From contig JAJECK010000113.1 in assembly GCA_022822085.1 (NCBI GenBank), positions 24,506 to 88,505 on the forward strand: 64,000 nucleotides of DNA, in the 5' to 3' direction. The stretch comes from Candidatus Poribacteria bacterium. GTDB lineage: Bacteria; Poribacteria; WGA-4E; WGA-3G. The stretch's first letter is position 1, and each line of letters opens with the position of its first letter. The position numbers and the translations under genes were made by a program. The notes below the pieces were generated by a model. The model was not told the DNA's origin, did not search any database, and was given only the letters and a program-made list of their open reading frames with translations. Positions 1 through 9,114 of this stretch are shown here, piece by piece.

Positions 1-605
1 GTTTCACTCTTACTTATGCCGTTGTACCTACTAAAAATAGTTTGGACGTTTATTAATCTGCCAACTTCAAAGAAACTAGGTATATCATCTATATTTTCCG
101 TATTCTCAAACAAATCCTCTTCTATTGATTCAGGTGATATACGTTGCGTGGAAAATGTTTTATCGCGATTTCCTTCATCAAAATTTCCTTCACCGTTGAA
201 CTTGATAATTAAACGGAGCGAGTCGGTGTCTTCGTTGCTTTCAGATTCAAGGGCAGTGCATTTGAGTTTCACAGAAAAGTATCGTTCATCAGGGTCAACT
301 AACGGAAATGTCTCAGAATCTACTAACGGAAATGTCTGGCTAAAATCTTCCGTAAAAGAGAACTTCTGTTCGGTATTGTGAACGATGAGTCTGTTTCCAA
401 GATCGTCTCTTTCTTCACTGTAGTTGCTGGAAACAGCAAGATCAAATGCTGCACCTTCGGGTGCCTCTACCGTCACAGTAACACTGTCAGGTAGATCGAG
501 ATTCGGGAACGCCATTCTGCGTTCGTCTTCGCCACAACTGGTAAGAAAAGGTAACGCAAATAGAAAGACGAGGGCAGTCCAACTAAAAAACTTATTTAAT
601 TTCAC
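1..605 (-). CDS. Lipoprotein of unknown function, cut by the left window edge
   Basis: The minus strand reads open from a GTG at 605 to the window edge, about 201 residues with no stop. A good ribosome binding site (AGGAGA) lies just upstream of the GTG. The N-terminus has a short basic start, a hydrophobic stretch and the lipobox LTSC with cysteine 24, so lipidation and membrane anchoring are expected. The rest is acidic and beta-rich in composition and I recognise no family. A 24-bp direct duplication (298-313 against 322-337) gives a repeated TFPLVD motif. The C-terminus lies outside the window. The open frame and lipobox make the gene call solid; the function is unknown. Confidence 0.75.
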   Translation of the reverse strand, partial: MKLNKFFSWTALVFLFALPFLTSCGEDERRMAFPNLDLPDSVTVTVEAPEGAAFDLAVSSNYSEERDDLGNRLIVHNTEQKFSFTEDFSQTFPLVDSETFPLVDPDERYFSVKLKCTALESESNEDTDSLRLIIKFNGEGNFDEGNRDKTFSTQRISPESIEEDLFENTENIDDIPSFFEVGRLINVQTIFSRYNGISKSE

Positions 606-723
606 TATCTTCTCCTTTCAGTTTGATATGCACATGAATTGTCTAAACTTTAGCATATTATAGCACAATCTGTATGAAGATTAAGTTTTTAATTCGGTAA
701 TTTTAATTTTTCCAAACCCGGTG

Positions 724-813
724 AATCAACGCTAAATGCGCTTTTGGCATTTGTCCAAATCAACGCTGAATACGCGTGCGGCATTCAGCGGGTGCTGTTT
801 CCTAACCGCACCC
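724..813. repeat. Two tandem hairpin-forming repeats and a third hairpin
   Basis: AATCAACGCT occurs at 724-733 and 758-767. Each copy is followed by a short inverted repeat (AAATGC/GCATTT, then GCTGAAT/ATTCAGC). A third stem, GGGTGC/GCACCC, spans 790-813. The whole 606-1062 gap is otherwise AT-rich and I see no gene in it. These look like small palindromic intergenic repeats; a role in termination for either flank is possible but there is no U-tract. Confidence 0.5.
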
Positions 814-993
814 TGAACAAGACAGATCAGGGTAATTAATTGGGTATTATAAGCCAATAACGATCACCGCCTGTGCCTGACTTAATACACCTGCTACTTA
901 ATATATATGTCTATACAAGGAAAAGTTAAGCTTTTTTTAGATTTTGCTGATAAATCTGTAGTAAATGTTAAATTTTATACCAAAAACTTTTCA

Positions 994-1022
994 TTGACAA
1001 ATTTTGGAAAATGACATATCCT
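994..1022 (+). promoter_or_regulatory. Probable promoter of the cytochrome gene
   Basis: A perfect -35 (TTGACA, 994-999) is followed after 17 bp by TATCCT (1017-1022), a 4/6 match to the -10. The cytochrome ATG follows 40 bp later behind an AAGGA ribosome binding site. The weak -10 limits confidence. Confidence 0.5.
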
Positions 1023-1062
1023 ATATGAGTAATTGGCAATTTATTAAGGACAATTAAAGTCT

Positions 1063-1974
1063 ATGAAACAAGCATTCTTATTTTTAGTATTATCCTTATT
1101 GATGGGTTCATTCGTTGTGTTAATGCTTGCAACTATACAAGCAGAGACTGAGGAAACACAGCAGAACATATCAGAAAACACAAAAACACCTTTTACTGAA
1201 GGTTGCAACAAATGTCATGGTGACGAAGATGCTTACAAAGAATGGACACAGGCTGGACATTCACATGCCCTTGTCAATCTGCTTGAAGGGCCGTATGAGG
1301 TAAAGACATCCTGTCTGAGTTGTCACTCATCGGGATATGAAACCTTTGCAGAATATGGTATTCCGGGACACCCGTATAATGAAAAAACTGCAGTCAATGC
1401 AGTCGCTTGCTCCTCCTGCCACTCACACACGAGCAAGGAAGAACATTTATTAGTTCTGCCAGCAAAAAAGCTGTGTGTCACCTGCCACAAGATGGACTGC
1501 GGTTGTGCTGGTGCGGGGATTGTACATCAATCACAAACTGAGATGTTTTTGGGACGTGAAGGTGCTGGTGTTAGACGTATGCCGTCACCGCATGTGCGTG
1601 CTATGAAGAAACGTTGTGTCCACTGCCACATGGCAGAAGTTGAACCGTCAACAGATGGTCAACCCATAGAAGAAAAACATGGGGGGCATACCTTCAAGGC
1701 GGACTTCTCAACTTGTAGCAGCGCAGGATGCCATGATACTGCTGACAACGATATGACGAAGAAACTTCCTCTGTATCGCGCAGAAATTGAGGCAAAAATG
1801 AAGGAGGTCAAAGCAGTCCTTGACAACGCTAAGGATAAGACATCTCAATCGTATATTGATGCCAAATTGAACTATGATATGGTAAAAGGAGACAGTGGTT
1901 ACGGACTGCACAACGTCCCGTATGCACGTGCTCTGTTGGAACACAGTCTATCACTTAAATCAGAGATAAAGTAG
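1063..1974 (+). CDS. Multiheme cytochrome c, periplasmic
   Basis: This 303-residue protein has an N-terminal hydrophobic segment (about residues 5-24) that acts as a signal peptide or anchor. It carries five CXXCH haem-binding motifs (CNKCH, CLSCH, CSSCH, CVTCH, CVHCH) and a sixth atypical CSSAGCH (CX4CH) near residue 220. Several extra histidines (GHSHAL, MPSPHVR, KHGGH) could serve as axial ligands. The composition is that of cytochrome c554/NrfB-type multihaem electron carriers; I cannot assign a partner. No oxidoreductase subunit is adjacent, so it may act alone or with a distant quinol oxidase. An AAGGA ribosome binding site precedes the ATG. The C-terminal 80 residues are helical and charged, without Cys. 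Confidence 0.85.
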   Translation: MKQAFLFLVLSLLMGSFVVLMLATIQAETEETQQNISENTKTPFTEGCNKCHGDEDAYKEWTQAGHSHALVNLLEGPYEVKTSCLSCHSSGYETFAEYGIPGHPYNEKTAVNAVACSSCHSHTSKEEHLLVLPAKKLCVTCHKMDCGCAGAGIVHQSQTEMFLGREGAGVRRMPSPHVRAMKKRCVHCHMAEVEPSTDGQPIEEKHGGHTFKADFSTCSSAGCHDTADNDMTKKLPLYRAEIEAKMKEVKAVLDNAKDKTSQSYIDAKLNYDMVKGDSGYGLHNVPYARALLEHSLSLKSEIK

Positions 1975-1988
1975 AGGTGTGCAGTACT

Positions 1989-2825
1989 TTAGTTGCCACC
2001 ATTCACCACAGATTTCAATGGTACATCCTTATCTTGGGGAATATAAAAACTCATCGCGTCATCCACAACCCCGAGGAGTTGCTTTTGAATTGGATTGCAT
2101 CTGTCAACCAATTCATCAGGCATCATGATATAATCCATCGGTTTGACCCAACGGTATGCGTATCCCATAAAGATAGTTTTGCGCGGAAGTCCAGACCAGT
2201 TATGTCCAATGCCGTGATATGTCCGTTGTTCAAAGAGGAACGCATCCCCGGCATTGACGTTCATAGAAATTGCGCCACGTGCCCAACCTGTTTCTGGGTC
2301 TCTTGCTGGCATTCCTGTTAAGCGGTTGCTGCCTGGCACTAATACCGTTGCACCAGAGGCAGGATCAGTCTGGTCGCTGATAGCATACGCAATTTTAAGC
2401 AGAATTCGCGGATGCGGTTCCTGCATTTCCCGATATGACGTGCCACCATCACGATGAAGTCCAATTTTGGTTTTAACATCGTCGGGGGGTTCCTCTTTTG
2501 AAGGTAGCACAATCAGATGTGATGTAATCATCTGAATGTTCCAATTTAGAACACCGCACGCATAAGGAAAAGATTTGTGCCAGTCCAGAAGTTGGAGAAA
2601 TGCTTCATGATGTGTAATGCAATTGCGAAGATTCAGTTTTCCGTTTGCTTCCAGATTGCCTGCTTCCTCCTCTTTTGCATACACTTCATCAACGGCAGCA
2701 TCGATTTCCGACACAACATCTGGAGGTAATGCGTTTTTGATTAGGAGGTATCCGTTGTTATCAACAAACTGTTTTTGCTCAGACGAAAGGACTACTGCTT
2801 CAACTATATCGTTGTTCGTATCCAT
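1989..2825 (-). CDS. Phytanoyl-CoA dioxygenase (PhyH) family protein
   Basis: This is a non-haem Fe(II)/2-oxoglutarate-dependent oxygenase of the PhyH superfamily. The iron facial triad is visible as HRD in GLHRDGG near residue 124 and a distal His in the segment RTYHGIGHNWS. The frame opens at 2843, but AAAGGTG lies directly before the ATG at 2825, so the shorter 278-residue form (start MDTNNDIVEA) is preferred. It converges on the cytochrome gene with only 14 bp between stops. PhyH-like proteins are greatly expanded in Poribacteria and mostly lack known substrates, so the actual reaction cannot be given. A second member lies at 43807-44622. Confidence 0.85.
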   Translation of the reverse strand: MDTNNDIVEAVVLSSEQKQFVDNNGYLLIKNALPPDVVSEIDAAVDEVYAKEEEAGNLEANGKLNLRNCITHHEAFLQLLDWHKSFPYACGVLNWNIQMITSHLIVLPSKEEPPDDVKTKIGLHRDGGTSYREMQEPHPRILLKIAYAISDQTDPASGATVLVPGSNRLTGMPARDPETGWARGAISMNVNAGDAFLFEQRTYHGIGHNWSGLPRKTIFMGYAYRWVKPMDYIMMPDELVDRCNPIQKQLLGVVDDAMSFYIPQDKDVPLKSVVNGGN

Positions 2826-2987
2826 TTTTTCACCTTTATACAAATTAATATGTAACTTCTACTATGGACGGTTTTTTGTCATATTGATATTAAAGTATAC
2901 AAAGATTTACAGAAAAACTCAAGAAAATTTAGACATTACTGACGCTTTGGATTCTAAGACTACAACGCGGAAAGTTCACAATCAGTT

Positions 2988-4940
2988 TTGAGACCTACCA
3001 CTTCACAACCATCAGGAAGCCGTCATGAATCAAGGCATCGTGATTTATCAGAACAGAAACCTCGCCGTTTCGGTGCAACATGGCGCGCCATCCTAATTGG
3101 CACTGCACTCACTATACCCAACGTCTACTGGATTTTGGATTCAGCGGGACAAGGGTATCCCACCACGATTTCACTCTATTTCAATGTTGTTTTTTGCATC
3201 TTTGTTCTGACAGGTGCGAATTTGGTCCTGAAACAGGTGCTGCCTCGAATCGCCTTTGAACAAGGTGAGTTGTTGACTATCTATGTCATGCTTGCAATCG
3301 CCTCCTCTTTGGCAGGTCATGATGTCCTCCGCGTCTTAATCCCGATGATCCCTTACGCTTTCTGGTATGCCACACCTGAAAACGATTGGGCACATCTATT
3401 TCATCGCTATATCCCTGATTGGATAGCAGTTAAAGATAGGGCATTTTTAACGGAGTATTACCGTGGCGAAACAAGTTTATATCAGTGGGAAATCATTGAA
3501 AGATGGCTTACGACCACCCTAACTTGGGGCGGTTTTTTGTGCGCGCTTGTGTTCGTCATGGTTTTCATCAATACGCTTGTTCGAAAGCAGTGGACAGAAC
3601 ATGAGAAGTTGAGTTATCCGATAATCCAGCTTCCTCTTGAACTTACAAATATCGGTAGAACAAAACTACTGACAAATAAGATGATGTGGCTTGGATTTGG
3701 AATTGCGGGTGCGATTGATATTCTGAATGGGTTGCACTTTCTATTTCCGAATGTGCCGAGTCTGGGTGGACGTTTATACGATCTGCGTCCATTTTTTACA
3801 CAAAAACCGTGGAGTGCGGTCGGATGGACACCTGTTGCTGTGTTTCCGTTTGCAGTTGGGATGGCGTTCTTTATTCCGTTGGATCTGTCGTTCTCATGCT
3901 GGTTCTTTTATCTATTTTGGAAGGTTGAACGGATCTTTGGGGATGCCCTGGGAATCAGAGGAATGCCAAATTTTCCTTTTACCGATGAGCAATCGTTTGG
4001 TGCGTATATCGGTTTGTTTGTCATTGCTGTTATTGCTACACGTAAACACCTGGCACAAGTAGGACGCAAAATTTTTACACAACGGAGAGGAGAAGATTCT
4101 GACGAACCGATGTCTTATCTCGGTATGGTTCTCTGCCTCATCGGAAGTCTGTTATTTATCGCTATTTTCTGTAATGCTGCCGGTATGTCAATCTGGGCAA
4201 TTATAGTTTTCTTCGGTATATATTACGCGATTTCTACCGCTGTAACCCGCATGCGCGCTGAACTCGGTTCACCTGTGCATGATTTGCATTTTATTGGACC
4301 GGATGAGATGATGCCGCGTATCTTTGGGACACGTCTGCTCGGTCCACAGAACCTAACGATGTTGGCGTATCTGTTCTCATTCAACCGTGCTTATCGTGGG
4401 CATCCGATGCCACATATCCTGGAAGGTTTTAAACTCGCTGAACGGACACGGATTTCCAATCGTGGCCTTCTTATTGCTATGTGTGTGGCAATTGTTGTCG
4501 GCACGTTTGGATCGTTTTGGGCATTTTACCACATCTCATATATTGAGGGTGCGCGGGATTGGTTTGCTGGTAGACCGTTCAACCGACTTCAGGGGTGGCT
4601 GACTTCACCCAAAGTACCAGATATTCCCGCGATTGTTGCGATGATTGTTGGGTTTGTGATAACTGGGTTTTTGATGCTTATGCGGATCCGGTTATTTTGG
4701 TGGCCCTTTCACCCTGCGGGGTTTGCGATTTCAAGCAGTTGGTCTATGAATGTGTTTTGGTTTTCTATCTTCGTCAGTTCTGTAATCAAATGGATTATTT
4801 TGAGGCAAGGTGGGATGAATCTGCACCGTAAACTTATTCCGTTTTTCCTTGGGTTGATTCTGGGAGAGTTTGTTGTTGGGGGTGTGTGGAGTCTTATAGG
4901 GATTACAACAAATACGCCTATGTATCGATTTTTGTTTTAA
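2988..4940 (+). CDS. Large polytopic membrane protein, DUF6785/DUF6784-like
   Basis: The 650-residue protein begins with about 30 polar residues and then has a dozen or so hydrophobic segments, the first near residue 33 and the last ending at the C-terminus, so it is an integral inner-membrane protein. Composition and layout resemble the uncharacterised DUF6785/DUF6784 membrane family of Planctomycetes, Lentisphaerae and Poribacteria; I recall this from family knowledge and could not search it. Function is unknown; a transport role is only a guess. The TTG start has no good ribosome binding site, so the true start may differ by some codons. It is divergent from the dioxygenase across a 160-bp AT-rich gap that must hold both promoters. 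Confidence 0.7.
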   Translation: MRPTTSQPSGSRHESRHRDLSEQKPRRFGATWRAILIGTALTIPNVYWILDSAGQGYPTTISLYFNVVFCIFVLTGANLVLKQVLPRIAFEQGELLTIYVMLAIASSLAGHDVLRVLIPMIPYAFWYATPENDWAHLFHRYIPDWIAVKDRAFLTEYYRGETSLYQWEIIERWLTTTLTWGGFLCALVFVMVFINTLVRKQWTEHEKLSYPIIQLPLELTNIGRTKLLTNKMMWLGFGIAGAIDILNGLHFLFPNVPSLGGRLYDLRPFFTQKPWSAVGWTPVAVFPFAVGMAFFIPLDLSFSCWFFYLFWKVERIFGDALGIRGMPNFPFTDEQSFGAYIGLFVIAVIATRKHLAQVGRKIFTQRRGEDSDEPMSYLGMVLCLIGSLLFIAIFCNAAGMSIWAIIVFFGIYYAISTAVTRMRAELGSPVHDLHFIGPDEMMPRIFGTRLLGPQNLTMLAYLFSFNRAYRGHPMPHILEGFKLAERTRISNRGLLIAMCVAIVVGTFGSFWAFYHISYIEGARDWFAGRPFNRLQGWLTSPKVPDIPAIVAMIVGFVITGFLMLMRIRLFWWPFHPAGFAISSSWSMNVFWFSIFVSSVIKWIILRQGGMNLHRKLIPFFLGLILGEFVVGGVWSLIGITTNTPMYRFLF

Positions 4941-5055
4941 CTGTTCCAAGTTATTTTCCTTTACTATACACAATAATCATGCTAAAATACAAGAAATTCC
5001 AATGTTTTAGATGTGAATTTACGGAAAAAGACCGTTTCAATCAGATACTACATTT

Positions 5056-5601
5056 ATGCGCAGATTCAAATGTCCCATTGAGAGGATTTCAGATTGGCAC
5101 CCACGTCTATTTCTTGAACTTCATACTGTTGCCTGTGTATCAGTAATGCGTTCGTATTCTGCTTCACCTGCAGTGTTTGAAGTTACATGTGAGAATATCG
5201 TTTCTGACTGGTTAGGTGAAGAAACACAGTTTATGCTTGAAGTTTCGTGGGCGGAAGAAACCGAGAACAAAGCAGAACGTCTAAGATCAACTATACAGAC
5301 AAAACCTTTAGTAGAAATGGCTGCATCCTCCATCGCGTTTATCCTTACCCCTAATATTGTTAATCTTGGACAACTAGATGTAACAAATTATGGTGACCGC
5401 GCTGACTACCGATCATTAGACCAGCAAAGTGTTCTTGAAATTAGTGGGACAGAAACGGCATCTGAACTCGGACGACGACATCGAGAAAAGATTAAACAAG
5501 CATTAGAAAATCCATTTAGATCAGACGCTTATGTTATTGTCTGTGCTTTCTCAAAGTTTGGATTCCTAATACGATTTTCTTACCATCAGTCGGAGGAATG
5601 A
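5056..5601 (+). CDS. Hypothetical protein, first gene of an unknown pair
   Basis: The open frame is 181 residues; an internal ATG at 5146 is an equally plausible start, and neither has a clear ribosome binding site. The sequence is soluble and mixed alpha/beta, with a conserved-looking core (SWAEETENKAERLRST) and no motif I recognise. The stop at 5601 lies 4 bp before the next ATG at 5606, whose ribosome binding site (GGAGGA) sits inside the end of this gene. The two are therefore probably translationally coupled and work together. There is no hydrophobic segment, so it is presumably cytoplasmic. It could be one partner of a small two-component module, but nothing in the sequence proves it. 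Confidence 0.55.
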   Translation: MRRFKCPIERISDWHPRLFLELHTVACVSVMRSYSASPAVFEVTCENIVSDWLGEETQFMLEVSWAEETENKAERLRSTIQTKPLVEMAASSIAFILTPNIVNLGQLDVTNYGDRADYRSLDQQSVLEISGTETASELGRRHREKIKQALENPFRSDAYVIVCAFSKFGFLIRFSYHQSEE

Positions 5602-5605
5602 TTAC

Positions 5606-5965
5606 ATGAAAAACTTGACAACTAAACCAAATACGAAGGTTCTGAAAGAGATGATGAGCCAAAAGTCAGAAATACTGTCTAAAGCACAAGCCTTGTCAGA
5701 AATAGGCATATCAGAAACAGCAGAATCACTTTGGCTATCCGCTGCCTACTATGAAGAACATATTGCCCCAATGCTGGATTTGCTCGGGCGAGAATTAGAA
5801 GCCGCAGTCCATCGTATTAGTGCAGCATCTTGCTACGAGAAGGCAGGTGATATAGAACGTGCAGTAAATCTTTATCGTGCAGCACTTTCAGGACCGTTAC
5901 AAGACAATACACGACTGGATGTCCAAAACATGCTGAGCAGTTGTCTTGAAGCACTGAATTCTTAG
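5606..5965 (+). CDS. Small helical, TPR-like hypothetical protein
   Basis: The 119-residue protein is almost entirely helical. The segment SCYEKAGDIERAVNLYRAAL near residues 72-91 matches the TPR pattern (small residues at the usual positions). The preceding segment AESLWLSAAYYEEHIAP looks like another, more degenerate helical repeat. GGAGGA is placed well before the ATG. It is coupled to the upstream unknown gene, which suggests that the two proteins bind each other. No enzyme motif is present. A 253-bp gap follows, holding no gene and ending in the promoter of rpe. Confidence 0.6.
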   Translation: MKNLTTKPNTKVLKEMMSQKSEILSKAQALSEIGISETAESLWLSAAYYEEHIAPMLDLLGRELEAAVHRISAASCYEKAGDIERAVNLYRAALSGPLQDNTRLDVQNMLSSCLEALNS

Positions 5966-6151
5966 TTCCGATCAACGGAGCCTTTCTCAATCAAAACTTT
6001 TAAAACCTTGATTTAATCCTCCATAAAAACACAAGAAGTGTTGTTGATCTGTATATCTACCATGAAGCCAAACATGCTATTAAGATATATCATTATTGCG
6101 ATTATATATAACTAAATGCCAAACTTTACACACCCACCACCTTCCCAAAAT

Positions 6152-6180
6152 TTGACAATTCATTCATTTTATGTTATAAT
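6152..6180 (+). promoter_or_regulatory. Consensus sigma-70-type promoter of the rpe gene cluster
   Basis: TTGACA (6152-6157), a 17-bp spacer and TATAAT (6175-6180) match both hexamers perfectly. The rpe start codon lies 38 bp downstream. It is expected to drive rpe and the tightly linked dehydrogenase genes. Confidence 0.85.
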
Positions 6181-6218
6181 TAATAGATTGAGAACACGAA
6201 TTTATTTGGAGAAAAACC

Positions 6219-6944
6219 TTGCCGACTCCAGAGAGTCAATCCCCTATTACCACTAATAATAAGATTCGCATAACACCGTCAGTTATGTGTGCCGATCTCT
6301 GTAATTTGGAAAAAGATATTCAGGAATTAGAGAAATCAGGGATAGACTTGCTCCATTTTGACTTGATGGACGCTCACTTTGTGCCAAACATGCCGATTGG
6401 ATTGGCACTCACAGAGCAATTACGTCAAAAAACGGAGTGCGATTTTGACATACATCTGATGGTGGAAGATAATGATTTTTTCGTGAATGCAGTCGCAAAC
6501 ATCGGTGTTCAGCAAATCGCTGTACACGCTGAATCTGCTACCCATCTGGACAGGACTCTATCTGTAATTCAAGGATATGGCATTAAAGCGGGTGTCGCAT
6601 TGAATCCAGCGACCCCGCTGTCAGCAATTACTTATGTTATCGATCGTCTTGACTATGTACTGATTATGACGGTGAATCCGGGTTTTGCTGGTCAAAAGTT
6701 AGTCCCGGCAACACTACAGAAAATTTCAGATTGTCGAACTTTCTTGGACAAACATGGCGTGAACCTGCCAATTGAAGTGGATGGGAATGTCAGTTTTGAA
6801 AATATACCCAAAATGGTAGCAGCGGGGGCAGACATCTTGGTCGGTGGGAGCAGTAGCGTTTTTCACAAAACTGGTTCTCGTGCAGAAAATATCCAAAGAA
6901 TCCATCACGCAATATCACTCGGACTTGAAGATAGAGGCGTGTAA
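6219..6944 (+). CDS. rpe: Ribulose-phosphate 3-epimerase family protein
   Basis: A TIM-barrel epimerase that interconverts D-ribulose 5-phosphate and D-xylulose 5-phosphate, or acts on a related ketose phosphate such as allulose 6-phosphate. At 241 residues it is slightly long because of a polar N-terminal extension. Family signatures are present in order: LLHFDLMDAHFVPN (residues 45-57, with a metal-binding His and the catalytic Asp 51), DIHLMV (residues 77-82), VNPGFAGQ (phosphate-side loop, residues 152-159) and IEVDGN with the second acid, Asp 188. It starts with TTG behind GGAGAAA. The stop overlaps the ATG of the next gene (TAATG), so translation is coupled to a polyol dehydrogenase. 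This points to sugar or polyol catabolism rather than only the Calvin or pentose-phosphate route. Confidence 0.88.
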   Translation: MPTPESQSPITTNNKIRITPSVMCADLCNLEKDIQELEKSGIDLLHFDLMDAHFVPNMPIGLALTEQLRQKTECDFDIHLMVEDNDFFVNAVANIGVQQIAVHAESATHLDRTLSVIQGYGIKAGVALNPATPLSAITYVIDRLDYVLIMTVNPGFAGQKLVPATLQKISDCRTFLDKHGVNLPIEVDGNVSFENIPKMVAAGADILVGGSSSVFHKTGSRAENIQRIHHAISLGLEDRGV

Positions 6945-8005
6945 TGGAAAACGGTCTGATGGATGCACTTGTCCTGCACGGTGTTGGGGATTTGCGTTTA
7001 GTACAGATGCCAATTCCAACCGTCTCTGAGGGGCAAGTTCGAGTCAGAATCGGTTTTTGTGGTGTATGTGGTTCGGACATTCCAAGGATTTTTTCTAAGG
7101 GCACCTACAATTTCCCCACAATTTGTGGACACGAATTTGCTGGAACAATAGAGTTGTGTGGTCCTGAGGTTGATGAATTTAATCAAGCAGATAAAGTTGT
7201 CGTTTTTCCGTTAATCTGGTGTGGAAAGTGTGCAGCGTGTGAGAATGGGAAATATGTTCAATGCATCGATTATGACTACCTCGGTTCCCGAAGTGATGGG
7301 GCATTTGCAGAATTTGTTGTCGCCCCAAAAGAGAATATAATACGAATACCTGAAGGTGTTACATTAGCAGAAGCAGCGCAGACCGAACCCGCTGCAGTAG
7401 CATTACATGCTGTTAGACGAGTCCAGGAACCTATTGTCGGAAAAACAGTGGCGATTTTCGGTGTCGGTCCAATCGGGTTAATGGTAGCACAGTGGGCAAG
7501 AATAATGGGTTCTACACAAGTGCTGCTCTTTGATATTAGGACTGAAAAGCTTGAATTAGCACGCAATCTCGGTTTTGAATGCGCCTATGATAGCAGAGAT
7601 GTCGATCCCGTTGATGTGATAAACACACAGACAGTAGGAGATGGGGCACACGTTTGTATTGAAGCAGCAGGTGTGCCACAAACTTATTTAAATGCGTTAG
7701 GAAGTGTTCGACGGGGCGGTAGTGTCGTGTTACTTGGGAATCCAGTTGCAGATGTAACGCTACCCGCAACGCTTATATCACAACTGATGCGTCGCGAAGT
7801 TCGTGTTTTGGGGACATGGAATTCCGATTACAGTGTATCTGGTAACGATGATGATTGGCGAACAGTGCTTCAAGCGATTGCATCTGGTAAGTTGGATCTT
7901 TCTCCGCTTATTACTCACAAGGTATCTTTGAAAGATAGTACTGAAGTCTTACACATGATGAAGGATAAAAGCGAATTTTACGCAAAAGTACTTATACACC
8001 CGTAA
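6944..8005 (+). CDS. Zinc-dependent polyol (galactitol-1-phosphate 5-dehydrogenase-like) dehydrogenase
   Basis: A 353-residue medium-chain zinc alcohol dehydrogenase. The catalytic zinc ligands Cys 42 (GVCGSD) and His 63/Glu 64 (CGHEFAG) are present. Four cysteines of the structural zinc lobe lie in CGKCAACENGKYVQC, and the NAD(P)-binding Rossmann motif is GVGPIG. The C-terminal part (VLGTWNSDYS, then DDWRTVLQ and LITHKVSL) resembles the GatD/sorbitol dehydrogenase branch. It overlaps rpe by one base and is followed 24 bp later by a second dehydrogenase, so the cluster probably oxidises a polyol or polyol phosphate to a ketose that rpe then processes. The exact substrate cannot be read from the sequence. 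Confidence 0.85.
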   Translation: MENGLMDALVLHGVGDLRLVQMPIPTVSEGQVRVRIGFCGVCGSDIPRIFSKGTYNFPTICGHEFAGTIELCGPEVDEFNQADKVVVFPLIWCGKCAACENGKYVQCIDYDYLGSRSDGAFAEFVVAPKENIIRIPEGVTLAEAAQTEPAAVALHAVRRVQEPIVGKTVAIFGVGPIGLMVAQWARIMGSTQVLLFDIRTEKLELARNLGFECAYDSRDVDPVDVINTQTVGDGAHVCIEAAGVPQTYLNALGSVRRGGSVVLLGNPVADVTLPATLISQLMRREVRVLGTWNSDYSVSGNDDDWRTVLQAIASGKLDLSPLITHKVSLKDSTEVLHMMKDKSEFYAKVLIHP

Positions 8006-8029
8006 TGAATATCTAAAACAAGGGGAAAT

Positions 8030-9082
8030 ATGAAAGCGGCTATACTTGAAAGCCTTGAAAACTTTGATGTACAAGATGTTCCTGAACCAGAGATTGATAG
8101 TGACTCCGCACTGATGCGGATTGAATCGGTTAGTATCTGTGGATCCGATGTTCGGATTTTCCATCATGGTAACCCACGGGTGGAACCGCCAACGATCATT
8201 GGACACGAAAATTCGGGAGTAGTCGTCAAAGTTGGAAGCAACGTAACCCGTGTTAAGGAAGGGGACCGAGTGTCCATCGGTGCAGATGTGCCGTGTGGAC
8301 AGTGTCATTGGTGTCGGAACGGCCTCGGTAACAACTGTGCCATAAATTATGCCATCGGATACCAAATACCTGGTGCATTTGCACAATATATGAAACTCCC
8401 CCGCTTAGTATTAGAAGAGGGTCCTGTTACAACATTCGGTACAGGTCTAAGTTTTGACGAAGCCGCCCTTGCAGAACCCCTTGCTTGCGCAATTAATGGA
8501 CTTGAGTTGGTAAACATGTCCCTTGGAAAGCGTGTTGTGATTATTGGATTGGGACCTATCGGATGCATGATGATTGACCTTGTTCGCGTGATGGGTGCGA
8601 CGAAAGTGATTGGTGTTCAACGCAGCAAACTTCGGATGGAAATAGCAAAATTCTATGAAGCGGATGTGTATATTGCCTCAGAAGAGGAGGACGTGGTTGA
8701 ACGTTGCCGTGAAGAAACAGACGGAGAAGGACCGGATATCGTTGTTACCACTTGTGGTTCAGTTGAAGCACATGAGCAGGGAGTCGAAATGGTAGCACAC
8801 CGTGGCTATGTCAACCTGTTCGGTGGATTACCCAAAACTATGCGACCGATGAACGTCCTCTCTAACACGATCCATTATAAAGAGTGTTTCGTAACCGGAT
8901 CTCACGGTTGTGTTCCACGCCATCATGAGTTAGCGGTTAGACTTCTTGAAAAAGGATTAGTTCGTGTCCAACCGCTCATTACTCACCATTTTCCACTTAC
9001 AGAAATTGACAAAGCCTTTGAAACAATGGAGTCCCGAAAAGGAATGAAGATAATGATACATCCGCATGCTGAACCTATGTAA
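8030..9082 (+). CDS. Zinc-dependent medium-chain dehydrogenase (sorbitol/threonine dehydrogenase-like)
   Basis: This 350-residue MDR enzyme is a distant paralogue of its upstream neighbour. Catalytic zinc ligands are Cys 37 (SICGSD) and His 59/Glu 60 (GHENSG). The structural zinc lobe is CGQCHWCRNGLGNNC, and the nucleotide-binding loop is GLGPIG. The ending (PLITHHFPLTEIDKAF) is typical of the family. Having two such enzymes after an epimerase suggests successive or alternative oxidation of sugar alcohols or inositols. It is preceded by AGGGGAAAT and followed 32 bp later by apt, which has its own strong ribosome binding site. Confidence 0.83.
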   Translation: MKAAILESLENFDVQDVPEPEIDSDSALMRIESVSICGSDVRIFHHGNPRVEPPTIIGHENSGVVVKVGSNVTRVKEGDRVSIGADVPCGQCHWCRNGLGNNCAINYAIGYQIPGAFAQYMKLPRLVLEEGPVTTFGTGLSFDEAALAEPLACAINGLELVNMSLGKRVVIIGLGPIGCMMIDLVRVMGATKVIGVQRSKLRMEIAKFYEADVYIASEEEDVVERCREETDGEGPDIVVTTCGSVEAHEQGVEMVAHRGYVNLFGGLPKTMRPMNVLSNTIHYKECFVTGSHGCVPRHHELAVRLLEKGLVRVQPLITHHFPLTEIDKAFETMESRKGMKIMIHPHAEPM

Positions 9083-9114
9083 AATATTACAAGGAGGTGT
9101 CAACTTAATTAGGT

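Noticed and set aside
16..381. Plus-strand open frame at the left edge
   Set aside because: It is the shadow of the minus-strand lipoprotein, which has a ribosome binding site and a lipobox.
4595..4831. Small plus-strand frame within the large membrane protein gene
   Set aside because: Overlaps the well-supported membrane protein in another frame and has no ribosome binding site or recognisable content.
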